Positions 16,962 to 24,204 of a stretch of 64,000 nt of DNA are shown here, piece after piece. Position 1 is the first letter of the stretch; every line of letters starts with the position of its first letter. The position numbers were made by a program, and so were the translations under genes. Source of the DNA: Niallia taxi (lineage in GTDB: Bacteria > Bacillota > Bacilli > Bacillales > Cytobacillaceae). The stretch is from the NCBI RefSeq assembly GCF_032818155.1, contig NZ_CP102589.1, positions 3,582,001 through 3,646,000 on the forward strand, read 5' to 3'. Under the pieces are notes generated by a model. That model ran no database searches and was not told the DNA's origin. It saw only the letters and a program-made list of their open reading frames with translations.

Positions 16962-18303
16962 AGTGATAGATGATTGTGAAAATACAATCCTACTTCCTGC
17001 AGATGCCTCCATTCCTGCAAATCTCAAGCGAGCGGCCTTCGGAACAATAAAGGCAGATTGCTCCATCGCCCTGCAAAAATTCGGCGGTAATATTGTTAGG
17101 ATCAGCCAAGACTTATTGCAAACATTAAAAATCCCACCTGTTTCTCCTGTCTTACATGTTTTTTTTAAGGGTGACATTCTCTATCTCGGCCCTCTTGTTG
17201 GAATATTCACTTCTGGCTTCGGTTCTGGTGAGGCCAAACCAATTGGCGACCGCTCCATTATCTTCTCCAAGCTTTTAGCCGTGCAAAATACTGCTGGTGT
17301 TACTGCCTTTTTATTTGGAGCCCAGCATATTAACTGGGATGCAGGCACAATAAACGGATTATTTTATCATGATGGCTGGAAACGGTTTGAGGTGCCATTT
17401 CCCGATGTTATATATGACCGCATCCCAAACCGGCGCACAGAGAATATGCCGAAAATAAAAAGGGTGAAGGAGCGGCTCCAAAAGGATTACTTAATTCCAT
17501 GGTACAATCCAGGATTCTTTAACAAGCTCGACATTTATGAACGACTGCTTCAGGAGAACAGTATTGCAGACTTTTTGCCAGAAACCCTTCCATTTACCTC
17601 CTTTTCCATCGTGGAACGAATGCTAGGAAACTATGGGCATATTTACATTAAACCGAAGAACGGCAGCCTTGGAAAAGGGATCCACCAAGTCATCTTTGAT
17701 AAAAAAGATCAAAATTACTATATGCGCTTTAAAGAACAAAGCGGTGAGAAGCGGCTGCTGAAATTCGATACACTTGAAAAGCTCGTACAGCATATTACCG
17801 CAAAGCAAAACATTTCGAATTTGATTGTCCAACAAGGCATACATCTAATGCGCTCTGAACAAAAACCAGTCGATTTCCGTGTCCATACCAATAAGAATAA
17901 ACAAGGAATTTGGGAAGTTACGGCCATCGCTGCAAAGATTGCCGGCGCAGGCAGTGCTACTACACATATGAACAGCGGCGGTATTGTCAAAGCAGTCGAC
18001 GAGCTAACAGATCTCGATAAGGATCAGGAACTGCTTAAGGAAAAACTGATCAGCTCAGCATTAAAAATCAGCAAATCATTGGAAAAGCATACGGAGGGTA
18101 CAATCGCCGAAATCGGCTTTGATATCGGAATTGACCGTAAAGGGAGAGTATGGCTGTTTGAAGCAAATTCAAAACCAGGGCGAAGCATCTTTAAGCATAG
18201 CTCCTTAAAAAAGGATGATTTGCTTACGAGAAGATTGTCATTAGAATATGCCGTCTTCCTGCATGAACAAAGCATCAAAAAGCCTGAGGACATTTACAGA
18301 TGA
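16939..18303 (+). CDS. yheD: YheD-like ATP-grasp protein, paralogue 3
   Basis: This 454-residue protein is close to B. subtilis YheD in length (453 as I recall). Visible motifs are the family segment LGPLVGIFTSGFGSGE, PDVIYDRIPNRR, the ATP-binding YIKPKNGSLGKGI, PVDFRVHTNKNKQG and the metal-ligand end AEIGFDIGIDRKGRVWLFEANSKPGRS. YheD is known in B. subtilis as a mother-cell protein that localises around the forespore. The ATG follows GAGGAGGAACAGCA. It overlaps both neighbours (23 bases before, 4 bases ATGA after). Confidence 0.86.
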   Translation: MKKLYSIEVIDDCENTILLPADASIPANLKRAAFGTIKADCSIALQKFGGNIVRISQDLLQTLKIPPVSPVLHVFFKGDILYLGPLVGIFTSGFGSGEAKPIGDRSIIFSKLLAVQNTAGVTAFLFGAQHINWDAGTINGLFYHDGWKRFEVPFPDVIYDRIPNRRTENMPKIKRVKERLQKDYLIPWYNPGFFNKLDIYERLLQENSIADFLPETLPFTSFSIVERMLGNYGHIYIKPKNGSLGKGIHQVIFDKKDQNYYMRFKEQSGEKRLLKFDTLEKLVQHITAKQNISNLIVQQGIHLMRSEQKPVDFRVHTNKNKQGIWEVTAIAAKIAGAGSATTHMNSGGIVKAVDELTDLDKDQELLKEKLISSALKISKSLEKHTEGTIAEIGFDIGIDRKGRVWLFEANSKPGRSIFKHSSLKKDDLLTRRLSLEYAVFLHEQSIKKPEDIYR

Positions 18304-19472
18304 TAATCTATTATGATGGTAATGCAAAGTCATGGCATTCCAATCATTCTGGTTTCACATTAGGAAGCAATAACCAGCCGCTGTTGCCCTCATTCCCTTT
18401 TCCACTTGAATTTCTGTCATTTAAAATGATGACAAAGGGAAATAATATTGGGCCAATTGTCGGTATATTAACCTCCTATAATTCTAAAAACAAACTTATC
18501 GGCAATCGTCCCCTTTTCGAGAAGCTGCAAAGAGAATTAGATGCGTTCGGGGGGATGATTGTCATCTTTCCTCCCGAACAACTAACAAACATGAAAGTGG
18601 AGGGATTTACGTATATATCCTCTCAGGATAAATGGTTGCCCATTACAACCCCTCTTCCACATGTAATCTATAATCGTGTTCCATTCCGCAAGACTGAGGA
18701 AGGCTATTCTTTTGCAGCAGCAATTGAGCTTATTAAAAATAATAGCCTTCCTTTTTTTAATCCGCACTTCATTAATAAGTACGAATTAAGCCAACTTCTC
18801 AAACAGGATAAAATGCTAAAAAACTGCCTTCCTGATACTGAATTGCTTCAATCAGAACAAATATTAACAGATTTCATAACAAAATATGGCTCAATTTATG
18901 TTAAGCCAGCAGCAGGATCTAAAGGCAAGAATATTTACAGACTCAGCAAAAAAAAGGATCACACCATACTGTTGCAAAGTATTCAAGGAGAAGAGCATTT
19001 TTCCTCACTCCACGAAGTAGTTAATGATTATTTACCTATATGGATGACAAAAGAACATATTATCCAAGAGGAAATAAATGTGGACGTCTTTAATGGGCAT
19101 CGCTATGACTTTCGGATACTTGCAACATTTCTTGATGGCAATTATGTACTGACAGGAGTTGGCATAAGGCAATCCTCACTTCAGGATGTCACTACACATG
19201 TGCCTGCAGGCGGAAAAATCATTCCTTATGAGCTTGTACAAAATCAGGAGCATGACCGTTTTTTTCAGCTTGCTGTTGAACATTGCGGTGCATTGTTAAC
19301 AAGCAGGTTTGGCTTTTTCGGTGAATTTTCGATAGATGCCTGCATAGATAAAAATGGAAATTATTATATTTTTGAAGTAAATTCGAAACCAATGCTGTTT
19401 GATGAGCCTGAAATCGAAACAAACCGCTGCAGACAGCTTGCCAAGCTTTTCTATGAGCTATCCGGCTTTTAA
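18300..19472 (+). CDS. YheC/YheD-family ATP-grasp protein, paralogue 4
   Basis: At 390 residues this fourth paralogue has the family segment GPIVGILTSYNSKNK, HVIYNRVPFRKTE, the ATP-grasp motifs YVKPAAGSKGKNI and RYDFRILATFLDG, and the metal-binding end GEFSIDACIDKNGNYYIFEVNSKP. The two acidic positions in this last motif are arranged like those of the paralogues, so it is probably active. It starts within the stop codon of the YheD gene (ATGA). B. subtilis has only two such genes; four in a row here is an expansion. The downstream 58-codon gene may be in the same transcript, which ends at the terminator at 19711. Confidence 0.84.
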   Translation: MIIYYDGNAKSWHSNHSGFTLGSNNQPLLPSFPFPLEFLSFKMMTKGNNIGPIVGILTSYNSKNKLIGNRPLFEKLQRELDAFGGMIVIFPPEQLTNMKVEGFTYISSQDKWLPITTPLPHVIYNRVPFRKTEEGYSFAAAIELIKNNSLPFFNPHFINKYELSQLLKQDKMLKNCLPDTELLQSEQILTDFITKYGSIYVKPAAGSKGKNIYRLSKKKDHTILLQSIQGEEHFSSLHEVVNDYLPIWMTKEHIIQEEINVDVFNGHRYDFRILATFLDGNYVLTGVGIRQSSLQDVTTHVPAGGKIIPYELVQNQEHDRFFQLAVEHCGALLTSRFGFFGEFSIDACIDKNGNYYIFEVNSKPMLFDEPEIETNRCRQLAKLFYELSGF

Positions 19473-19527
19473 GCAGCCAGAATGAAATATATCTTCCTGA
19501 CACATTCTAACAGCAGGAGGGATAATG

Positions 19528-19704
19528 ATGGACAAAAAATACGAAGACACTGGCTTTGAAGGCAGAGAAAAAGCTTATGTAGACATCGACAGAATGATAA
19601 ATGAAGGCTTATCTGGCGGAAAAGTATTTCGACACGACAGCACCACGAATATAGAAGAAGCACGAGAACTGGCAGAAGAAGCCCCCCCACATGTTTCAGA
19701 GTGA
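19528..19704 (+). CDS. Small acidic conserved-looking protein, function unknown
   Basis: A 58-codon frame (59 if the adjacent upstream ATG is used) starts after a strong AGGAGGG site. It encodes a soluble acidic protein with DTGFEGREKAYVDIDRM, GLSGGKVFRHD and EEARELAEEAPP. It has good codon structure, a consensus ribosome site and is closely followed by a strong terminator, so I take it as real. I do not recognise the family. It lies 55 bases after the fourth ATP-grasp gene and is probably co-transcribed with it. The 16 bases around its start (AGGAGGGATAATGATG) are identical to those at the next gene's start. Confidence 0.7.
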   Translation: MDKKYEDTGFEGREKAYVDIDRMINEGLSGGKVFRHDSTTNIEEARELAEEAPPHVSE

Positions 19705-19710
19705 ATTAGC

Positions 19711-19760
19711 GGCAATGAAAAACACAGCTACATCAGGCTGTGTTTTTCATTGCCGTTTTT
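19711..19760 (+). terminator. Strong terminator ending the YheC/D operon
   Basis: An 18-bp perfect stem (GGCAATGAAAAACACAGC with its complement) around an 8-base loop, followed by GTTTTT. Confidence 0.92.
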
Positions 19761-19837
19761 CTGTAACTATTATAAGATTATGGTAGCGATTTCATATAAC
19801 TAAGATAGTGCAATTCACCCTTATAGGAGGGATAATG

Positions 19838-20743
19838 ATGAAGCAAAAATTATTAACCTATTTTCATGGTGCAGTAGAGCAAACAACACCTCCTTCCGAT
19901 TTCCAGCTTGATAGCTACCACTGGTTTCACATTGATGGGGAAAACGGGTGGTTTGGGTTTCAAAAAAACGAAATGGACCTTTCCCAATTCGATTTATTAA
20001 AAACCTTATTTAATCATTATTTACCAGAAGGAACAAAGGAAAATCGTGAAGAAGCTATGTGGAGCGAATATTTGTTTTTTGGCGGCATGCTTCCAGATAA
20101 TCCTTGTGAAAACTTCCGAATCATCCAATTTCAAATAAATGATTCACATGTCGACAAAGACGCAATTGAAACTGTATTTAAAGGGTTTACCCATAGCAGC
20201 AGTATGGTGATCTGGAATGGTGGTAACAGAGGAATTATTGTAGAACGTAACGGAAATTTCCTTGAAGACGAGGAATATTCCTCTTTTGCAGAGGCTATCC
20301 AGTCTGATTTTTATTTTACAATAACCTTTTATATAGGCAAAGTTATGGCATTTCTTACAGAAAGTGCAGCAATATTCTCGCAAGAAAAAAGTTTTTTCAC
20401 AGCAGGCTTGGCTATAAACCCTGGAGACAGAACTCTTTCTTTTGAGACAATTCTGCCCCACTTACTCATAAGCAGACTTGGTGACCAAGAACTGGAGCCC
20501 TTTAAAAAATGGTTTTCCATCCTGGAGGAAGATAAGGAATTGCTTCTCACGATAAAAACATTTATTGAAAACAATGGACATAATACTAATACAGCGAAAA
20601 AACTGTTTATCCACCGCAATACATTACAATATCGACTTGATAAATTCACTGAAAGAACAGGGCTGCCATTAAAAAACTATCATAACTTTTTTACAGCCTA
20701 TCTTGCTTGTTTATACTTTAGCAATAAAAAGCCTAGAAATTAA
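19838..20743 (+). CDS. PucR/CdaR-type helix-turn-helix transcriptional regulator
   Basis: The C-terminal 60 residues form the PucR/CdaR HTH: KTFIENNGHNTNTAKKLFIHRNTLQYRLDKF, where the recognition helix is in HRNTLQYRLDK. The N-terminal 230 residues have no domain I can name and presumably sense a ligand. The gene is alone, with a terminator before it and the YdjM-like gene after it. I choose ATG 19838, six bases after AGGAGGG; an ATG immediately upstream is an alternative. Its target cannot be inferred from context. Confidence 0.8.
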   Translation: MKQKLLTYFHGAVEQTTPPSDFQLDSYHWFHIDGENGWFGFQKNEMDLSQFDLLKTLFNHYLPEGTKENREEAMWSEYLFFGGMLPDNPCENFRIIQFQINDSHVDKDAIETVFKGFTHSSSMVIWNGGNRGIIVERNGNFLEDEEYSSFAEAIQSDFYFTITFYIGKVMAFLTESAAIFSQEKSFFTAGLAINPGDRTLSFETILPHLLISRLGDQELEPFKKWFSILEEDKELLLTIKTFIENNGHNTNTAKKLFIHRNTLQYRLDKFTERTGLPLKNYHNFFTAYLACLYFSNKKPRN

Positions 20744-20752
20744 AAAACGATA

Positions 20753-20806
20753 AGAACATATGTTTCCATTTATTTACTGGTCAACTCTAACTTCCTATCA
20801 TATAAT
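20753..20806 (+). promoter_or_regulatory. LexA-like SOS box and promoter before the YdjM-like gene
   Basis: AGAACATATGTTTC at 20753-20766 matches the Gram-positive LexA (DinR) box CGAACRNRYGTTYC at 13 of 14 positions. A promoter follows: TGGTCA at 20778-20783, 17 bases, TATAAT at 20801-20806. E. coli ydjM, the namesake of the downstream family, is a LexA-regulated gene, which supports the reading. Confidence 0.6.
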
Positions 20807-20857
20807 AGAGTATTAGAATACTAACTTTTATGTTAGAAAGAAATGAGGATCAAAAGT

Positions 20858-21484
20858 TTGAAAGGTACAGCACATTCTTGTATTGGCGCAGGGGTCGGAT
20901 TTGCAGTTGCCAATTATGTTGATGCCTCTCCATCCGCTACTCTTCTTTTAGTTGGAATCGGCGGTATTGCGGCACTTATGCCTGATATGGATATTGACGG
21001 TAAGCTGAGTAATAAAATAACAATATCCCATAAGGTATTTCGAGCAATTGCTCAAGCGGTTGGCGCGCTGATGATTTTATACAGTATTTACGCTGGAAAC
21101 GAAACAGAGCTTTTGTTCAGTATAGGAGCAGGGCTTGCCATTATCCTGATTTCTTGTCTGATCAAGCAAAGGCATATGCTAACGATAACGGGGGCTGGTG
21201 TCCTGTTTGGCGGGATTTCTCTTCAGGAAACCTGGCTAATACTTTTGGCGATTTTCATTATTATTGCCTCCTTCACCCCACATAGAAGCTATACCCACTC
21301 CATTATCGGAACCATTTATTTTGCTTATATTTCGTTCCAATTTGCACAATCACTGCAAATGGATGGTGTTTATCTAACATGTTTGCTTGCCTACATAAGT
21401 CATCTTGTCGCAGACATGTCCATTTTTCCCTTCAACAAAAGGGGCGTCAAATTATTTCTGCCATTGTCATCAAAGGATTTCTAA
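20858..21484 (+). CDS. YdjM-family membrane-bound metal-dependent hydrolase
   Basis: This 208-residue polytopic protein has about five or six hydrophobic segments and the family's polar motifs KGTAHSCIGAG, LMPDMDIDGKLS, HRSYTHSIIGT and ISHLVADMSIFP; the His/Asp residues are the presumed metal ligands. I place the start at TTG 20858, nine bases after GAGG, because the family normally begins MKGxxH; an ATG five codons upstream (20843) is an alternative. YdjM-type proteins are membrane-bound and in E. coli SOS-induced; the substrate is unknown. It is followed at once by the 355-base repeat. Confidence 0.8.
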   Translation: MKGTAHSCIGAGVGFAVANYVDASPSATLLLVGIGGIAALMPDMDIDGKLSNKITISHKVFRAIAQAVGALMILYSIYAGNETELLFSIGAGLAIILISCLIKQRHMLTITGAGVLFGGISLQETWLILLAIFIIIASFTPHRSYTHSIIGTIYFAYISFQFAQSLQMDGVYLTCLLAYISHLVADMSIFPFNKRGVKLFLPLSSKDF

Positions 21485-21487
21485 ACG

Positions 21488-21842
21488 AAGAGGCTGGGAC
21501 AAAAGTATGTGAATTATTGTAAAAACCGAACTATTTAATCGTATATCGATTTAATAGTTCGGTTTTTTAGTTTTAATACAATAATTAGAAATCTTAGTGA
21601 AATGGAGCGGAGGCCACTCGACTCCTGCAGGAAATAGAGGAAAGGATGAGACCACGCAGGCGAAGACGAGGAGGCTCAGCTTCCTCCCCGCGGAAAGCGC
21701 GAGGATGAGCGCGTAATGAAACGAGCTAATTTTAACTCCAAATTCAATTTAGTCACAAGCTTCATTTTTCATTTTTTAAATATTGATGTAATTTTATTAT
21801 TCGTGTTTAAAAAGGTTATCTTTTGTTTTGTCCCAGCCTCTT
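21488..21842. repeat. 355-bp intergenic repeat with 17-nt terminal inverted repeats (MITE-like)
   Basis: The ends AAGAGGCTGGGACAAAA (21488-21504) and TTTTGTCCCAGCCTCTT (21826-21842) are perfect inverted repeats. Inside are a long hairpin (21521-21567, arms AAAAACCGAACTATT / AATAGTTCGGTTTTT) and a GC-rich block (about 21612-21712) with CGACTCCTGCAGG and GACGAGGAGGCTCAGC motifs. Relatives of this block are common between genes in Bacillaceae, as I recall. No coding potential is seen. Degenerate copies are at 13717-13850 and 23104-23426. It is either a non-autonomous mobile element or a structured RNA/terminator unit. Confidence 0.75.
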
Positions 21843-21914
21843 TTCCAATATAAAGAAAGCGCTTTATGCAAATTGTTCAAAACAAGCTGTTATTTTTCAT
21901 GCAAACCGCCGATG

Positions 21915-21928
21915 TGAAAACGTTATCA
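21915..21928 (+). promoter_or_regulatory. CcpA cre-like site upstream of msmX
   Basis: TGAAAACGTTATCA at 21915-21928 matches the core cre pattern TGNAANCGNWNNCA at all fixed positions. It lies 45 bases before msmX, over the likely promoter region. A palindromic AAAGCGCTTT at about 21856-21866 is a weaker second candidate. Carbon catabolite control of an ABC sugar ATPase would make sense, but is inferred. Confidence 0.5.
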
Positions 21929-21972
21929 ATCATGTTACATTATATATATCAAATAGCAGGGGGTATGGAACG

Positions 21973-23070
21973 ATGGCAGAATTAGTATTGAAGAATATCT
22001 ATAAAATATATGACGAAAAGGTAGAAGCTGTACGCGACTTTAATTTACATATTGAAGATAAGGAATTTATCGTGTTTGTCGGACCTTCAGGCTGTGGTAA
22101 ATCTACAACACTTCGGATGATTGCAGGATTAGAGGATATTTCCAAAGGAGATTTCTTTATTGATGAACAGCGTGTCAATGACGTCGCTCCAAAGGATCGC
22201 GATATTGCAATGGTATTCCAAAACTATGCTTTGTATCCGCATATGACTGTTTACGATAATATGGCATTTGGATTAAAGCTGCGAAAATTCCCAAAAGCTG
22301 AAATTGATGAAAGAGTTAAAAACGCAGCGAGAATCCTTGGCTTAGAAGAGTATTTAAAGAGAAAACCAAAAGCTTTATCAGGTGGTCAGCGTCAAAGGGT
22401 TGCACTTGGCCGTGCGATTGTCCGTGATGCAAAAGTATTCCTTATGGATGAGCCGCTTTCCAACCTTGATGCTAAGCTTCGTGTACAGATGCGTGCAGAA
22501 ATTTCAAAGCTTCACCAAAGACTGCAAACAACTACAATTTATGTAACACATGACCAAACAGAAGCAATGACAATGGCTACAAGACTTGTTGTTATGAAGG
22601 ATGGCGTAATCCAACAGGTCGGCGCTCCAAAAGAAGTATATGAAAAGCCTGAAAATGTTTTTGTAGGCGGATTTATCGGATCACCTGCAATGAACTTCTT
22701 TACAGGAAAAATCACTGACAATAAATTAGAAATTGGCAATGCATCATTCGTTATCCCTGAAGGAAAGCTGAAAATTCTTCGTGAGCAAAACTACATCGGC
22801 AAAGAAGTTGTTTTCGGAATTAGACCAGAGGATATCCATGATGAGCTTGTATTCTTAAGCAGCTCTGAAAATACAAGCTTTGATGCTAGAGTAGATGTAT
22901 TTGAATTGACTGGTGCAGAAAGCTTAGTCTACTCTACACTTGCTGGTAAAGAGTTTGTTGCACGCCTTGATTCAAGAGCTAATTTAGCAGCAGGAGCGAC
23001 TGTACAATTAGGTTTTGACATGAACAAAGGCCATTTCTTTGACAAAGATTCAGAAAGCCGTATCCGCTAA
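21973..23070 (+). CDS. msmX: MsmX/UgpC-type sugar ABC transporter ATPase
   Basis: The 365-residue length equals B. subtilis MsmX, the multitask ATPase that energises several oligosaccharide importers. Walker A GPSGCGKST is at residues 37-45, with the Q-loop VFQNYALYPHMTVYDNM, signature LSGGQRQRVALGRA, Walker B VFLMDEPLSNLDA and the switch His in VTHDQTEAM. A C-terminal TOBE-type regulatory domain covers about 240-365 (FGIRPEDIHD). No permease genes are adjacent, in keeping with a shared ATPase. The ATG at 21973 follows CAGGGGG; the open frame upstream runs into the repeat and is not used. Confidence 0.94.
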   Translation: MAELVLKNIYKIYDEKVEAVRDFNLHIEDKEFIVFVGPSGCGKSTTLRMIAGLEDISKGDFFIDEQRVNDVAPKDRDIAMVFQNYALYPHMTVYDNMAFGLKLRKFPKAEIDERVKNAARILGLEEYLKRKPKALSGGQRQRVALGRAIVRDAKVFLMDEPLSNLDAKLRVQMRAEISKLHQRLQTTTIYVTHDQTEAMTMATRLVVMKDGVIQQVGAPKEVYEKPENVFVGGFIGSPAMNFFTGKITDNKLEIGNASFVIPEGKLKILREQNYIGKEVVFGIRPEDIHDELVFLSSSENTSFDARVDVFELTGAESLVYSTLAGKEFVARLDSRANLAAGATVQLGFDMNKGHFFDKDSESRIR

Positions 23071-23103
23071 TACTGGAACATCATAAGTAGTTAAACTAGA
23101 TTA

Positions 23104-23426
23104 AAACTGAACTATATTATCGAATGTCTATAATTCGATTAATAGTTCAGTTTTTTTAGTTTGTGTTTTCAATTTTAAATGCAATAAATAAATGAAAAAT
23201 CTTAGTGAAATGTAGCGTAGGTCAAATCGACTCCTGCGGAGAATAAAGGACGATTCAGACCCCGCAGGTGAAGTGAAGACGAGGAGGCTCAGCTTCCTCT
23301 CCCTGCAGCGAAATGAAATGAACTAATTTTAATGCCAAAATTCATTGAAATCATAAGGTCCAATGTTTCAAAGTTAAATGGTATTATATTTTTTAGTATG
23401 AAATGTTTTTGTCCTATCCCCCTTTT
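23104..23426. repeat. Degenerate copy of the intergenic repeat; also msmX terminator
   Basis: It starts with a long hairpin (23104-23157, arms around AAAACTGAACTA / TAGTTCAGTTTTTT) that doubles as the msmX terminator. The GC-rich block follows (about 23216-23320, CGACTCCTGCGGAG, CCCCGCAGG, GACGAGGAGGCTCAGC). The right end (23406-23426, TTTTTGTCCTATCCCC) is a decayed version of the terminal repeat. The left terminal repeat is not recognisable. Confidence 0.65.
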
Positions 23427-23666
23427 CTATTCCTGAATAAACACCAAATCCTCCAGCCCGCATGATTCGCATAATACAAGATGCGGACATAAATGCTTCT
23501 CCAAATCTGGATAGCCGTTCTCTAGCTTCATTTGATCAATTGGCATATACGCGCTGTAGTCATCATAATAATCCATGATTCTTCCCTTATCCTCTACCTG
23601 CTGTCCGCAATCCTTACAGACTTTATTAAGCTGTTCCAAGCCATTGCATAAAGGGCAAATATTCAT
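23427..23666 (-). CDS. Small zinc-ribbon-like protein, function unknown
   Basis: This 79-residue protein has two CxxC knuckles near the N-terminus (C4/C7, C17/C20) and a second Cys/His group near the C-terminus (C60, H62, C66, C69), with an acidic DYYDDYSAY stretch between them. This suggests one or two bound zinc ions. I do not recognise the family. ATG 23666 follows GAGGTGTAGAA. A possible small membrane protein frame ends immediately upstream, its stop codon overlapping this ribosome site. Confidence 0.7.
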   Translation of the reverse strand: MNICPLCNGLEQLNKVCKDCGQQVEDKGRIMDYYDDYSAYMPIDQMKLENGYPDLEKHLCPHLVLCESCGLEDLVFIQE

Positions 23667-23668
23667 TT

Positions 23669-23893
23669 CTACACCTCATTAATAAAAAGTTTACGTTTAT
23701 TTTCTGTTTGATCAGAAAAAACTATTCGAGATTGATAATTCTCCACACAGTTAATTGGAAGATATTTCATCAAAAAATAAATGCATAGAAAAGCTCCTGA
23801 CAACCATAATAAGAGTACAAGCAGCGCATCAATGGACCATATCAAGCGATAGTAAGATTCTCTTACTAGCTGGTGCAACTCCAGCTGGTCCAA
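23669..23893 (-). CDS. Possible small single-pass membrane protein (uncertain)
   Basis: A 74-codon frame begins with TTG without a clear ribosome site. It encodes a strongly hydrophobic segment (about residues 17-41, [18 protein letters not shown]) and a charged tail. Its stop overlaps the ribosome site of the next minus-strand gene, as in translationally coupled pairs. Against it, the frame runs antisense through the sigma-G promoter and leader of the second SASP gene and lacks initiation signals. It could be real with a different start, or chance. Confidence 0.35.
   Translation of the reverse strand: MDQLELHQLVRESYYRLIWSIDALLVLLLWLSGAFLCIYFLMKYLPINCVENYQSRIVFSDQTENKRKLFINEV
23783..23811 (+). 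promoter_or_regulatory. Sigma-G promoter of the second SASP gene
   Basis: GCATA at 23783-23787, exactly 17 bases, and CATAATA at 23805-23811 match the sigma-G consensus at every position. It gives a leader of about 110 bases before the SASP start. Confidence 0.75.
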
Positions 23894-23927
23894 CCAAAAA
23901 ACTATTTATCAAGGAGCTGGAAACAAA

Positions 23928-24131
23928 ATGGCAAACAACAATTCATCTAACAACCTTTTAGTACCAGGAGTATCTGAAGCTCTAGACCAAATGAAATACG
24001 AAATCGCATCAGAGTTTGGTGTTAACTTAGGTGCAGAAACAACTGCTCGCGCTAACGGATCTGTTGGTGGAGAAATCACAAAACGCTTAGTACAAATGGC
24101 TGAACGTCAACTTGGCGGTTCTCAATTCTAA
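23928..24131 (+). CDS. sspB: Alpha/beta-type small acid-soluble spore protein
   Basis: This 67-residue SASP is nearly identical in its core to the one at 13265: [20 protein letters not shown] with the germination protease region, and [18 protein letters not shown]. It binds spore DNA. ATG 23928 follows AAGGAGCTGGAAACAAA. The position next to the yheI/yheH genes corresponds to sspB in B. subtilis, hence the symbol, though alpha/beta SASP paralogues are hard to tell apart. Forespore expression is expected from the consensus sigma-G promoter. Confidence 0.95.
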   Translation: MANNNSSNNLLVPGVSEALDQMKYEIASEFGVNLGAETTARANGSVGGEITKRLVQMAERQLGGSQF

Positions 24132-24158
24132 TTTGCAAAACTTAATATAAAATGGCAA

Positions 24159-24196
24159 GAAGCCCCCATTTAAATGGGGGCTTCAGCAATTTTTAT
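24159..24196 (+). terminator. Terminator after the second SASP gene
   Basis: Perfect stem GAAGCCCCCATTT / AAATGGGGGCTTC (24159-24184) followed shortly by a T-rich tract. Confidence 0.85.
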
Positions 24197-24204
24197 GCTT
24201 CTCT

